DNA of 64,000 bases from contig NZ_CP120373.1 of the NCBI RefSeq assembly GCF_029892065.1, forward strand, positions 372,001 to 436,000. The letters run 5' to 3'. The first letter of the stretch is position 1; each line of letters begins with the position of its first letter. The translations under genes were made by a program, and so were the position numbers. This document shows positions 1 to 8,554 of the stretch, in pieces. The DNA is from Sinorhizobium garamanticum (GTDB taxonomy: Bacteria > Pseudomonadota > Alphaproteobacteria > Rhizobiales > Rhizobiaceae). The notes beneath the pieces were generated by a model. That model ran no database searches. It was not told the DNA's origin and was given only the letters and a program-made list of their open reading frames with translations.

Positions 1-212
1 GACGCGATGAACTCGTAGGACATTTCCGAAACCGACTGCAGGCGCGTCGGGATCAGCCCGCGCTGCGACGTGGTCAGATAAAGAAAGCCGGCGGCCACGC
101 CGACGGTCGCGGCCATGAACAGCGACGCATTGGTGAAGGAAAAGTCAATTCCGCCAATTTCGATCGGGACAATCTTGTTGACCAGGAACTGGTGGGTCGG
201 ATCGTTTGACAC
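1..212 (-). CDS. atpB: F0F1 ATP synthase subunit a, N-terminal part (runs off window)
   Basis: Partial gene; only the first 70 codons are present. It starts at a GTG (212-210) and begins MSNDPTHQF, followed by an amphipathic stretch and a first membrane segment (about residues 31-46). Subunit a forms the proton half-channels of the membrane F0 sector next to the c-ring. It lies directly downstream of atpI on the same strand, the normal I-a order of alphaproteobacterial F0 operons. A purine-rich AAAGAGAAG stretch precedes the GTG as ribosome binding site. Identification rests on the N-terminal sequence, which I recognise as rhizobial AtpB, and on the neighbour. Confidence 0.9.
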   Translation of the reverse strand, partial: MSNDPTHQFLVNKIVPIEIGGIDFSFTNASLFMAATVGVAAGFLYLTTSQRGLIPTRLQSVSEMSYEFIA

Positions 213-272
213 CGCGCTTCTCTTTCATTTTGCCCGCCCGCAAGCGGAAACCGTGTTCTTTCAGGCGGCGCC

Positions 273-632
273 TCAGGCGCCATCCCCGTCCTTCTTGTCA
301 TTTCCAGGGCCGCGTTTGCCCGATTCCGGTGTCGCCACCATTCCGGCCGACCGCAGCACATTCAAGACGCCGGCACAGAACCCGAGAAGCAGCAAGACGA
401 TCATGCCCCACGGCCCTGTACCCGCAAAATGGTCCAAAAGATAGCCCAGAAACGCCCCGACAACGATCGCGGCGATGAACTCGCTCGAGAGCTTCATCGC
501 CGCCGCGTAACCTTGCCGGCTTTCCGCGGCGCGCGTCTCGACGTCGTCCGACTTGTCCGTCCGCTTGGACGCGATGTCGTCGCCAAGGCGCTTCAGCCGC
601 GCTTCCAGACTTTCTTCCGGCTTCTCCGTCAC
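273..632 (-). CDS. atpI: ATP synthase accessory protein AtpI
   Basis: About 119 residues: a charged N-terminal region (MTEKPEESLEARLKRLG) followed by two hydrophobic segments separated by a short loop, as in AtpI/Atp1 proteins. AtpI assists c-ring assembly and may help Mg2+ supply; it is not a structural ATP synthase subunit. I prefer the GTG at 632 because AAGGGGAG sits a few bases upstream; another in-frame GTG at 656 would add eight residues with no clear ribosome binding site. It is the first gene of the F0 operon, 60 bp before atpB. The operon promoter must lie in 633-924. Confidence 0.88.
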   Translation of the reverse strand: MTEKPEESLEARLKRLGDDIASKRTDKSDDVETRAAESRQGYAAAMKLSSEFIAAIVVGAFLGYLLDHFAGTGPWGMIVLLLLGFCAGVLNVLRSAGMVATPESGKRGPGNDKKDGDGA

Positions 633-924
633 ATGGCTCCCCTTTGCAGTCCCCACGCGGTCTTAACGCGATCTCGGTCATACAAACGGCCGGTGCTCAA
701 GCCACGCTTCGGCCCCATTTGAAGTCGCGCGCAACATAGTTTTAGGCACCCGCATAGTCAAGGCATGGGCGCCCCTTCGACGTGGACAATATTTCCTCGT
801 TATTTCAGGTATTTAGCCATAATTTTGGCAAGCTGCGGCAAAGCGGCAACGGGAATCGGCGGCGACCGAACGGTCTTAGCTGGCCGTTCGGCGCCAAGTC
901 ATCCGGCGGAATCGAGGCTGTCGA

Positions 925-2145
925 TCAGCTCCAGCCGCCGCCATAGGTGCGATAGAAGATGTGCAAGCCGATCTTGCCGACCCGCTTCATGGTTTTCGCC
1001 CAGGCCGGCTTCACATAGGTCGCGTGATAATGCGTGGCCGATCCCACTTCCGGCAACCAGATCCTGCCGGCGCTGACGGCCAGCGCGACTTCCTTGGCGG
1101 TCTTCCAGTGTGAGCGCGAGTAGATAAGGTCGCGGATCATGTCGCAGGCGAAGGAAAACTGGCAGCGGTTGCGCCAGGCCTTGTTCTGATAGACGACGCC
1201 GCAAATTGTCTTCGGGTAAGTCGGATTGCGGACACGATTGAGAATGACCTGGGCCACCGCAGCCTGGCCTTTCACGGACTCGCTGCGGGCCTCGAAGTAA
1301 ATCCCTTCGGCGAGGCAGGTCTGCTCGTCCTTGCTGAAGACCGTGCCGGGCAAGGCCGTTGCCGCCCAGGCATGGTCGTCGGGCGCGATTTCCGGAATGA
1401 AGCGGCCCGCGTTCTTGTCTTCCCTGAGGATCGAATCGAAGGGCGACTCACGCGCATAGTCCGGCTCGGGCCGGACATAGGCGGTCGCAAGAATATCGGC
1501 CTTGTCGTTGGTAATCAGCTTTGCGAGCATCGGCGAGACGCCGGGATCGGCCTTCGGTGGCTTCTTTCGGTAGAAGGCCGTGGCGATCTCGATCTCCTTC
1601 CCCTTGATGCGCGGTTTGGCGAAAATCATCTTCTCGGCCCCGTCGAAGTCCGGTTCCATCAGCGAGCTCGTACGCTGGAGGATCGAACCGGCGGTAAAGT
1701 CCTTCGGCGGCGTCACAGGGGTGACAGCAACGATCCGCCCCTTCTTCAGCTTGCGGGTCACGCGGTCTTCGTCGGGCGTTGCGCCCTTGTGCTTGGTTTC
1801 CGCGGTCAGCGCCACATGGCTGCCATCGGGCATGGTGACGCCAGCACCGCCATCCAGGGCACCGGTGGTGATCGGGTCGGCGAACACCATCTCTACCTCG
1901 TGCAGCGAACCCGCAGGCGATTGCGTCAGATACATCCGCCAGCGCTCGCCGCCGCGGTTGATGCCCGAGAGGAACGTCGCCAGGTCGGAATAGGCGACCG
2001 TTGAAGGGAAGCTCAGGAAAATGGCAATGCCGATCATCGCGGGCGCAGCCCAGGCCGGCAAAGACATAGGAGACTTGCAATGCAACTTCTGGCTCTTACG
2101 CACCAACCGGCTCCACGCAATACTTACTTGGGCACGCCTTCTCAC
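925..2145 (-). CDS. SleB-like cell wall hydrolase (Hydrolase_2 family)
   Basis: Up to 406 residues. A hydrophobic segment near residues 32-52 anchors or exports the protein. A long linker of low conservation follows, then a C-terminal hydrolase domain (about 285-406) starting at LAEGIYFEARSE, where the glutamate is the probable catalytic residue, and continuing through GQAAVAQVILNRV and a Cys/Trp/His-rich end. This is the SleB/CwlJ fold, thought to cleave peptidoglycan as a lytic transglycosylase or amidase. The start is uncertain: GTG at 2145 gives a basic leader, while ATG at 2067 (MSLPAWAAP) gives a neater signal anchor. Neither has a strong ribosome binding site. It appears to be monocistronic. 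Confidence 0.85.
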   Translation of the reverse strand: MRRRAQVSIAWSRLVRKSQKLHCKSPMSLPAWAAPAMIGIAIFLSFPSTVAYSDLATFLSGINRGGERWRMYLTQSPAGSLHEVEMVFADPITTGALDGGAGVTMPDGSHVALTAETKHKGATPDEDRVTRKLKKGRIVAVTPVTPPKDFTAGSILQRTSSLMEPDFDGAEKMIFAKPRIKGKEIEIATAFYRKKPPKADPGVSPMLAKLITNDKADILATAYVRPEPDYARESPFDSILREDKNAGRFIPEIAPDDHAWAATALPGTVFSKDEQTCLAEGIYFEARSESVKGQAAVAQVILNRVRNPTYPKTICGVVYQNKAWRNRCQFSFACDMIRDLIYSRSHWKTAKEVALAVSAGRIWLPEVGSATHYHATYVKPAWAKTMKRVGKIGLHIFYRTYGGGWS

Positions 2146-2281
2146 AAGCCGGCGAAGGGCCAGCCCTGAGATTCCGTGCAGGAAGCTAAGATTTGGAAGC
2201 GGTCGGACAGCGCGCCGGAACCGCTTCGTTCGAGCCTAGAAAATGAAGCATTAACCTTGATGTTTGGTTAATGCAGCGCGC

Positions 2282-2557
2282 TAGAGCCCTTCAGGGCTAA
2301 ATGGAAACAGTTCTGTTGGCTCAAACGGAGTCGGATGGTCGACCGGCCGGCGCGCGGCGTAGCCAAAGCATACGGCCAAGCCGGCCGGCCGATCAGGCGG
2401 CCCGTTTCAGCCAACCCGAAGGGCCGGGCATCTTTCCGCCAGGCTCAGAGGCGATCGGCTCGGACGTACATCCGGGTACGCCCCTTCGCCGATCGCCTCT
2501 GCCCTGACGAAAACCTGCTCCGGCAGAACTGCTTCCATTTAACCCTGAAGGGCTCTA
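2282..2557. repeat. 276-bp intergenic element with 34-bp terminal inverted repeats
   Basis: The ends 2282-2315 and 2524-2557 are inverted copies of each other with 32 of 34 matches (outer sequence TAGAGCCCTTCAGGG...). Inside lies a second, perfect 14-bp inverted repeat at 2446-2459 and 2488-2501 (CAGAGGCGATCGGC). No coding capacity is evident. Its right end merges into the two-hairpin repeat that starts at 2554. Structure and position fit a non-autonomous mosaic intergenic element of the rhizobial RIME kind; the exact family name is not verified. Confidence 0.8.
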
Positions 2558-2612
2558 CAGCGCCGCGTCTTTTCAGACGCGCAAGATCGCTGTTGCAATT
2601 TGAATGGCTGTT
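2554..2612. repeat. Two-hairpin palindromic repeat, copy 1 (degenerate)
   Basis: It holds the hairpin CTACAGCGCCGCGTC...GACGCGC...CGCTGT and the linker resembling CACTTTGAATTGCTG, but the second hairpin has decayed. It is in the reverse orientation relative to copies at 16681 and 21543 and directly abuts the 276-bp element. Confidence 0.7.
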
Positions 2613-2681
2613 TGTCCCTCAATCGGCTCCGCAATAGAACCGGCGACGCTTTCGTTGGAACGCGGTCGTCTCGCAGACAGT

Positions 2682-4583
2682 TCAGATGATCACGTGCGAG
2701 CCGAGCTCGACCACCCTGTTGGTCGGCAGACGGAAATAGTCCGACGGATCGATCGCCGCGGTGGCGAGCGCAATGAACAGGCGATCCTGCCAATGCGGCA
2801 TGCCGGACTGGGCGTCGGGCACAAGCTTGCGGCGGCCGAGGTAGAACGACGTCGACATGATGTCGAACTTCAGCCCCGACTTGCGGAAAAGTCCCAGCGC
2901 CTGGGAGACGTTCTGGGTCTCCATGAAGCCGAACTTCATCTCGAGCAACGTGAAGCGTTCGGACAGAGGCTTCACGCTGACGCGCTCCTCCTTCGGCACT
3001 TTCGGTGTATTGGCTGTACGGATTGTCAGGATGAAGTTCTGCATGTGCAGCACGTGATTGTGCTTGATGTTGTGCAGGAGGGCCGCAGGCGTCGACTCCG
3101 GATCGCTTGTCAAGAAAATCGCCGTGCCAGGTACGGCCACCGGCGCATGCTCGCTCTTGCGTTCGATCGACTTGATGAAGCTCGCCAGCGGAATATCGAT
3201 ATGCCGCGTCTTGGCATGCAGCAGTTCCGTGCCGCGCTTCCACGTCCACATGACTATGATGAAGGTTGCCGCAATCAATATCGGCACGTAGCCGCCATCA
3301 TGGATCTTCAGCATGTTGGCGCCGAGGAAGACAAATTCCAGCGCGAACAGCGGCAGCAGCGCGCCGGCCGCCCACCAGGTCGACCAGTTCCAGCGGGCAC
3401 GCAGGAACTCGAAGGCCAGGATGGTGGTCACGACCATGGCGCCGGTGACGGAAATGCCATAGGCGGTCGCCAAGGCCTCGGAGGAGCCGAACACGAAGAC
3501 AAGAGCCATGACGCCGAACATCAGCAGCGTGTTGACATTCGGCAGATAGATCTGGCCGGTATGGGTCTCGGATGTGTGAAAGATCGCCATGCGCGGCAGG
3601 AAGCCAAGGTGGATTGCCTGACGCGTCAGCGAGAATGCACCGGTGATCACGGCCTGGCTGGCGATGATCGTCGCCGCCGTCGCCAGGATGACGGCCGGAA
3701 GCAGCGCCCATTTCGGAAACATCAGGAAGAAGGGATCGGACATCGCTTCCGGGTTCTTCAGCACGAACGCACCCTGACCGAGATAGTTCAAGGTGAGTGC
3801 CGGGAAGACGATGGTGAACCACGCCCATTGGATCGGCCGCCGGCCGAAGTGGCCGAGGTCGGCATAAAGCGCCTCAGCCCCGGTCACCGTCAGAAAGACC
3901 GCACCCAATACGATGATGCCGACAAAGCCCTCGTTGAGCATGAATGTGGCGGCGTAGAACGGATTGAACGCAGCAAAGATCGACCGATCGTCGGCGATGT
4001 GCATCAGGCCGACCGCGCCCATCACCAGAAACCAGACAAGGGTGATCGGTCCGAAGAAATTCGAAACCGCAGCCGTACCTTTCGACTGTACGGCGAAGAG
4101 CAGCACCAAGATAACTACGGCGATTGGAACGACATAATCCGTCAGGTCCGGCGTCACCAGTTTCAGCCCCTCAACCGCCGAGAGCACGGACAGCGCCGGC
4201 GTGATCATCGCATCACCGATAAAAAGCGCGGCGCCGGCGATCCCCATAAAGAAGAGGATCGCCGTGTGTCCGTTGGCGGTCTTCATCAAAAGAGCAAGCA
4301 AGGAGAGCGTGCCGCCCTCCCCCTGGTTGTCGGCCCGCAGCAGAAACAACACGTACTTGATCGTAACGATGATCGTCAGCGCCCAGATCATTAACGAGAT
4401 CAACCCGATGATCTCGACGTCCGTGACGCCGTCATGCGAAACGGGCCGCAGCGCCTCACGGAACGCATAAAGAGGACTGGTGCCGATATCGCCGTAGACA
4501 ACGCCGATCGATCCGAGCCCGAGGACGAGCAGGCGGCGCGTATTTTCGGACCCGTGTACGGCAGGGGCAGACAATTGAGACAT
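2682..4583 (-). CDS. kup: Kup-type potassium uptake protein
   Basis: 633 residues, a low-affinity proton-coupled K+ importer of the Kup/HAK family in the inner membrane. The family signature [14 protein letters not shown] is at residues 27-40. About twelve membrane segments fill the first two thirds, and a cytoplasmic C-terminal domain follows (about 455-633). I chose ATG 4583 (MSQLSAP) over a longer frame because it places the signature at the usual distance and the extension shows no family resemblance. It follows the corA-like gene by 17 bp, so the two cation transporters are probably co-transcribed. Confidence 0.95.
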   Translation of the reverse strand: MSQLSAPAVHGSENTRRLLVLGLGSIGVVYGDIGTSPLYAFREALRPVSHDGVTDVEIIGLISLMIWALTIIVTIKYVLFLLRADNQGEGGTLSLLALLMKTANGHTAILFFMGIAGAALFIGDAMITPALSVLSAVEGLKLVTPDLTDYVVPIAVVILVLLFAVQSKGTAAVSNFFGPITLVWFLVMGAVGLMHIADDRSIFAAFNPFYAATFMLNEGFVGIIVLGAVFLTVTGAEALYADLGHFGRRPIQWAWFTIVFPALTLNYLGQGAFVLKNPEAMSDPFFLMFPKWALLPAVILATAATIIASQAVITGAFSLTRQAIHLGFLPRMAIFHTSETHTGQIYLPNVNTLLMFGVMALVFVFGSSEALATAYGISVTGAMVVTTILAFEFLRARWNWSTWWAAGALLPLFALEFVFLGANMLKIHDGGYVPILIAATFIIVMWTWKRGTELLHAKTRHIDIPLASFIKSIERKSEHAPVAVPGTAIFLTSDPESTPAALLHNIKHNHVLHMQNFILTIRTANTPKVPKEERVSVKPLSERFTLLEMKFGFMETQNVSQALGLFRKSGLKFDIMSTSFYLGRRKLVPDAQSGMPHWQDRLFIALATAAIDPSDYFRLPTNRVVELGSHVII

Positions 4584-4600
4584 ACGTGTCCAACAGGCTC

Positions 4601-5578
4601 TTAAAGCCAGCCTTTCCAACGGAAGAAAAAGAAGGGTATCACGGCCGAAATCACCATGGCCGCCAGCGCCCACGGATAGCCGAGCTGCCATTCAAGCTCC
4701 GGCATCACGCGGAAATTCATGCCATAAATGGAAGCGACGAGGGTCGGCGGCAAGAGGACTACGGACGCGATCGAGAAGATCTTGATGATCGCATTCTGCT
4801 CGACATTGATAAGGCCAAGCGAGGCATCCAGCAGAAAGGTGATGTTTCCCGAGATAAACGCCGCGTGCTCGGAGAGCGATTGGATGTCCCGAGATATCGT
4901 GCGGCAGAGTTCGCGGCTGTCCTTGTCTTCCTGCACGACGGGAACGGTGTAGACGAAGGTCAAGAGCCTTGAAAGCGAGGCGAGGCTGTCACGCGTTTTT
5001 GCGACGAGCCTGTGGTGTCCCGCGACATCGCGCAGCCGTGCCTCGAGCAAATGCGGTGGCCGGCGTCTGGCTGCCGCCTTCTCGCCGAAAACCTCGATCG
5101 ACAGGCCATCTATCTTGTCCACGGCCTGCTCGAGGATCTCAGCCGTCCGGTCGGCGATCGTCTCGAGCAGCCGGGTGAGAAGCACGGCGCCGTTGCGGCA
5201 GCCTCCGGGAATTCGATGCATACCGGCTTTGAACAACCCGAACGCCCTGGGCTCCGCGTAACGGATCGTCACCAAGCGGCCGCCCGAAAGAATGAAGCCG
5301 ACATCGGTGAGGCCGGGGATTTCCGTATCGCTGCGATAGACCAATGACGCCGTCATGAACACCGCGTCGTTCTCGGTATAGAGGCGGCTTGACGGCTCGA
5401 TATCCTTCAGGTCGTCCCGCGTCGGTATGGAGATCCCCAGCAATTCCTCCATCATCAGATCTTCCGCCTTGCTCGGCTCGACGAGATCGATCCAGACGAT
5501 ATCGGGCCGCAGGGACGCCGGCGGCTCTGCCGCCGACAAGGCAACGGCGTCACCGTTCATACAGTATCCCGTGATCAT
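4601..5578 (-). CDS. corA: CorA-like divalent cation transporter
   Basis: 325 residues. The N-terminal two thirds form the cytoplasmic alpha/beta plus long-helix region. Two C-terminal membrane segments follow, with the CorA signature YGMN just after the first (GMN at 286-288). CorA pentamers pass Mg2+ or Co2+; some relatives carry Zn2+ or Ni2+, and selectivity cannot be read from sequence. Start ATG 5578 is preceded by AAAAGGGC at good spacing; upstream in-frame codons look non-coding. It ends 17 bp before kup. Confidence 0.92.
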   Translation of the reverse strand: MITGYCMNGDAVALSAAEPPASLRPDIVWIDLVEPSKAEDLMMEELLGISIPTRDDLKDIEPSSRLYTENDAVFMTASLVYRSDTEIPGLTDVGFILSGGRLVTIRYAEPRAFGLFKAGMHRIPGGCRNGAVLLTRLLETIADRTAEILEQAVDKIDGLSIEVFGEKAAARRRPPHLLEARLRDVAGHHRLVAKTRDSLASLSRLLTFVYTVPVVQEDKDSRELCRTISRDIQSLSEHAAFISGNITFLLDASLGLINVEQNAIIKIFSIASVVLLPPTLVASIYGMNFRVMPELEWQLGYPWALAAMVISAVIPFFFFRWKGWL

Positions 5579-5880
5579 GCCGCTGCCCTTTTCATGCGGC
5601 CGACAAAAACAACCCACGAGGCTCTGAAGCGATCAACCGCCACACGATTTCCATAATGCAGATTCATCAGATGAAGCGTCCGCCCTGCACGACAAATCCT
5701 CAATCGTTTGTCGCGGGAGCCCATAGTCTCCGGCGAGAGGCGCTGAGCCGATCACCCTTCGCAGGGGCGGCAAGCCATATGGCGCAACACGCACGCAAAA
5801 TCAATGGCCCTTTGTGCATGCCTGTCCCCGCAGGATTTCATTGCGGCGCAAACTAGCCTGCTCGGACGACCGACGCAAAT
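5579..5880. other. Intergenic region upstream of corA, no gene seen
   Basis: 302 bp between the corA start and the mrp stop. It must hold the corA-kup promoter, reading leftward, and the 3' end of the mrp transcript. I found no convincing hairpin terminator, RNA gene or repeat. Confidence 0.5.
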
Positions 5881-7038
5881 CTATTCGAAGACGATATCGG
5901 GCATCGTTCTGCTCTTGCTCTGGCGAGCCGCTGAAACCTGCTCCCAGACCTTTGCTGCGATATTCCGGTAGATGCGCGCGACCTCGCCCTCGGGTTCGGA
6001 AACCACGACGGGCGTTCCCGCGTCGGAGGTTTCGCGAATGCCCATGGTCAAAGGTACCTCGCCGAGGAACGGTACACCGATGCGCTCGGCCTCCTTGCGC
6101 GCGCCACCATGACCAAAGATGTCGTAACGATTGCCCGTGTCGGGGGCCACGAAATAGCTCATGTTCTCGACGATGCCGAGAACAGGGACTTCGACCTTTC
6201 GGAACATCGTGAGGCCCTTGCGCGCATCGACGAGTGCGAGGTCCTGCGGCGTCGAGACGATGACGGCGCCGGCCAGCGGCACCTGCTGGGCCATGGTCAG
6301 TTGAGCGTCACCCGTGCCGGGCGGCATGTCCACGACGAGAATGTCGAGGTCGCCCCAGGCCACCTCGCGCAGCATCTGCAGCAGGGCCGACTGGATCATC
6401 GGACCACGCCATATCATGGCAACTTCCTCGTCGACGAGGAATCCCATCGACATGACTGTCAGCCCGTAGTTTTCCATCGGGCGAATGAGCCGCCCTTCGA
6501 TCTGTTGCGGCCGGCCGCTGATTCCCAAAAGGCGCGGCATGGAGGGGCCGTAGATATCGGCGTCAAGCAGACCGACCTTCAAGCCATTTGCCTGCAGTGC
6601 AAGCGCCAGGTTCACCGATGTCGTCGATTTGCCGACACCGCCCTTGCCGGAAGCAACGGCGATAATGGCGCCGACGCCGGGAATACCAGCCTTTGCCGGA
6701 GCGCCGCCGGCCGGACGCTGAGCGTGCCCGCGGGCCGCGGGTGGGGCCCGTCGCGGTGTCTGGACCGGCGCTGCCTGCGGTGCCGCCTTGCGATCCGCCG
6801 TCAGCGCGACCATTGCCGCCTTGACGCCGGGTATTTCGCGCACGACCTTCTCCGCCGCGGCGCGCATCGGTTCAAGCTCCTTCGCCCGATCGGCCGGCAC
6901 TGTGATCGAAAAATAGGCCTTGCCGTCGGAAATGAAGACATCAGAGACAAGGCCGAGGTCGACGATATTGCCCTCCATGTCCGGGCCGCGCACGTTCCGC
7001 AGCTTTTCAAGAACCGTTTCCCTGGTTACGTCCGGCAT
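5881..7038 (-). CDS. mrp: Mrp/ApbC-type Fe-S cluster carrier ATPase
   Basis: 385 residues. A MIP18/DUF59 domain occupies residues 1-80 and a Pro/Ala-rich linker about 85-118. An NBP35-type P-loop ATPase follows with deviant Walker A SGKGGVGKSTT (130-140) and an intact DxDxxGPS segment. Mrp/ApbC proteins carry or transfer Fe-S clusters to apoproteins in the cytosol. The C-terminal CxxC pair that bridges the cluster in ApbC/Nbp35 is absent: after ENMSYF the sequence reads VAPDTGNRYDIFGHGG. This form, as I recall, is shared by rhizobial homologues, so cluster binding may differ. It appears monocistronic. Confidence 0.93.
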   Translation of the reverse strand: MPDVTRETVLEKLRNVRGPDMEGNIVDLGLVSDVFISDGKAYFSITVPADRAKELEPMRAAAEKVVREIPGVKAAMVALTADRKAAPQAAPVQTPRRAPPAARGHAQRPAGGAPAKAGIPGVGAIIAVASGKGGVGKSTTSVNLALALQANGLKVGLLDADIYGPSMPRLLGISGRPQQIEGRLIRPMENYGLTVMSMGFLVDEEVAMIWRGPMIQSALLQMLREVAWGDLDILVVDMPPGTGDAQLTMAQQVPLAGAVIVSTPQDLALVDARKGLTMFRKVEVPVLGIVENMSYFVAPDTGNRYDIFGHGGARKEAERIGVPFLGEVPLTMGIRETSDAGTPVVVSEPEGEVARIYRNIAAKVWEQVSAARQSKSRTMPDIVFE

Positions 7039-7064
7039 GCCGCCCTCTTCACCTGTCTTCGTTG

Positions 7065-7168
7065 CTACAGCGCCGCACGTCTCTTCAGACGCGCAAAGGA
7101 CGCGGTAGCCCTTTGAATTGCTGCATGTTTTTATCCTTAAATCGCCTACGATTTAAGGAAACATGCAG
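7065..7168. repeat. Two-hairpin palindromic repeat, copy 2 (complete)
   Basis: Hairpin CTACAGCGCCGCACGTC...GACGCGC...CGCGGTAG, linker CCCTTTGAATTG, then a second hairpin CTGCATG...CCTTAAATCG / CGATTTAAGGAAACATGCAG. It lies just upstream of the mrp start, in the reverse orientation. Confidence 0.85.
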
Positions 7169-7639
7169 TGGATAATTTATCCCCAAATCTGACCCGATTT
7201 AAGGAATTATGCAGTACATAATTGAGGCGGAGCGGTTCGCCAATGCGACAGATAGGAAAAACAGGGCCGCCAGCCGATCGTCGTGTCCGTACATCCGGGA
7301 TCACAAACGACGGGCGGCGGCCCTGCTTCCTCGCAACCTTCGTGGGCGCTGTTTTATTGTAGTCCCCTCTGGACACGACAACATCTATGCACGATGCGTG
7401 CCAGATTCGTGCCTTGCTGGAAAAATCCATTCATTTCAATTAGATGAGACTTATGCACATCAGGAATGCAGGCAACAGTGGCTGCACTATTTCTGAGCAA
7501 GCATACTATTTTCGCACAAAGGCGAGGCGCGCAGACAGCAAACTCTGCACGCGTGCGGCAGGCACGCTGCTAGCCGCAACGCGGCCCAGAGTCTGCCGCA
7601 TGTTTCCTTAAATTGTACCCGATAAAAAAATGCCGGCGA
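7169..7639. other. Gene-poor, comparatively AT-rich intergenic region
   Basis: About 470 bp with no convincing protein gene. A partial echo of the repeat (GATTTAAGGAATTATGCAG) lies near 7195-7213 and another (GCATGTTTCCTTAAATTG) near 7598. A terminator-like hairpin, given separately, points leftward. An open frame at 7146-7430 on the minus strand has no recognisable product. Confidence 0.5.
7255..7325 (-). terminator. Intrinsic terminator, minus strand; possible small-RNA 3' end
   Basis: A perfect 10-bp stem CAGGGCCGCC (7262-7271) pairs with 7316-7325, extended by CGTCGT/ACGACG (7279-7284 / 7307-7312). On the minus strand the stem is followed directly by TTTTTCC (7256-7261), the classic rho-independent layout. 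It lies 315 bp beyond the stop of the minus-strand LuxR gene, so it ends either a long 3' UTR or a separate small RNA from 7326-7640. Confidence 0.65.
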
Positions 7640-8413
7640 TCAGCTGATGTAGCCCTTCTTCATCGCCTTCACGACCGCCTGCGTGCGGTTTACCGCGTCA
7701 AGCTTCTTGGTAACGTGATTGAGATAGTGATTGACGGTGTGCTCGGAGAGACCAAGGATACCGGCGATTTCGGCGCTGGTCTTGCCGGCGGCCGTCCAGC
7801 TCAGGCACTGGATTTCGCGCTCGGACAGGGTGGTATTGGTATTCTTCCAGACGGCGCCGATCTCCGCCAATCGATTGTAGACGTGGATCGCGATCATCTG
7901 CAGTTCCATCGCCGCCGTCATCGGCAGATCCGCTTCCGGCCCCATGAGAATGATTGCACCGCGACCGCCTTCGGCGTCGTGGACCGGGAAGTAATTTGCC
8001 TGGAAAAGGCCGTTCTCGCGCAACATGGCGATGTAATCTGCAGCCGACACCGGCTTGCCACCCTCGTTTTCCCAGTCTTCGAGCGTGATCTGGAACGGCG
8101 TCGTGGTCTCCCTCAAGCGACGCACGCCCGTGCTGAAGCGCAGCATCGACAGGCTGTCGTACTTGTTGAGGAGCTCGGCCGGCATGTTGGATATGACGGT
8201 CGTTGCCGCCAGCCTCTCCACCTCGATCGCGGGAATCGAACAGATGAGAAAGACCTTGAAACCGAAGAGCTGCGTGACCCGCCGCATGTAGCGGATGATA
8301 TCGAACTGGGTCTCAAGCCTTGCGATTTCAGACGCGAAATCACCGCCCCGGGGCAGATCGGTGTCAGTCATCCCGGCCGTCATCGTATCTTGCATTCGCA
8401 TGTTCCATGGCAT
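7640..8413 (-). CDS. LuxR-family transcriptional regulator (first of a pair)
   Basis: 257 residues. The N-terminal half (about 25-180) has the autoinducer-binding-domain layout and the C-terminal 65 residues are a LuxR helix-turn-helix (LSEREIQCLSWTAAGKTSAE ... TVNHYLNHVTKKL). Key acyl-homoserine-lactone ligands of TraR/LuxR are not evident: no Trp before the conserved Tyr, no Asp-Pro after it, and TPFQ rather than PFxW. It probably senses something else or acts ligand-free, perhaps with the neighbouring paralogue, as VisN and VisR act as a pair. The start is uncertain; several Met codons occur in the first 15 residues. Confidence 0.85.
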   Translation of the reverse strand: MPWNMRMQDTMTAGMTDTDLPRGGDFASEIARLETQFDIIRYMRRVTQLFGFKVFLICSIPAIEVERLAATTVISNMPAELLNKYDSLSMLRFSTGVRRLRETTTPFQITLEDWENEGGKPVSAADYIAMLRENGLFQANYFPVHDAEGGRGAIILMGPEADLPMTAAMELQMIAIHVYNRLAEIGAVWKNTNTTLSEREIQCLSWTAAGKTSAEIAGILGLSEHTVNHYLNHVTKKLDAVNRTQAVVKAMKKGYIS

Positions 8414-8554
8414 TCATCAAATATCAGATAGCCCGAGCCGTCGACCAATGCCAACAGATGATCGACGTTCGGCGCTATTCATGCGCAAAAGGCTGTGTAT
8501 TTCCCCCGTTTTGCGAGCCGCATGTTCCCTCCGGCCCCTCCGAAAAAACGAAAT

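Noticed and set aside
2604..4394. 596-codon open frame on the + strand
   Set aside because: It is antisense to kup, whose transporter motifs and start are clear. GC-rich DNA gives long reverse-strand frames of charged, Arg/Gln/His-rich composition; this shows no domain.
7146..7430. 95-codon minus-strand frame in the gene-poor region
   Set aside because: No ribosome binding site or known domain. It runs through a terminator hairpin and the second hairpin of repeat copy 2.
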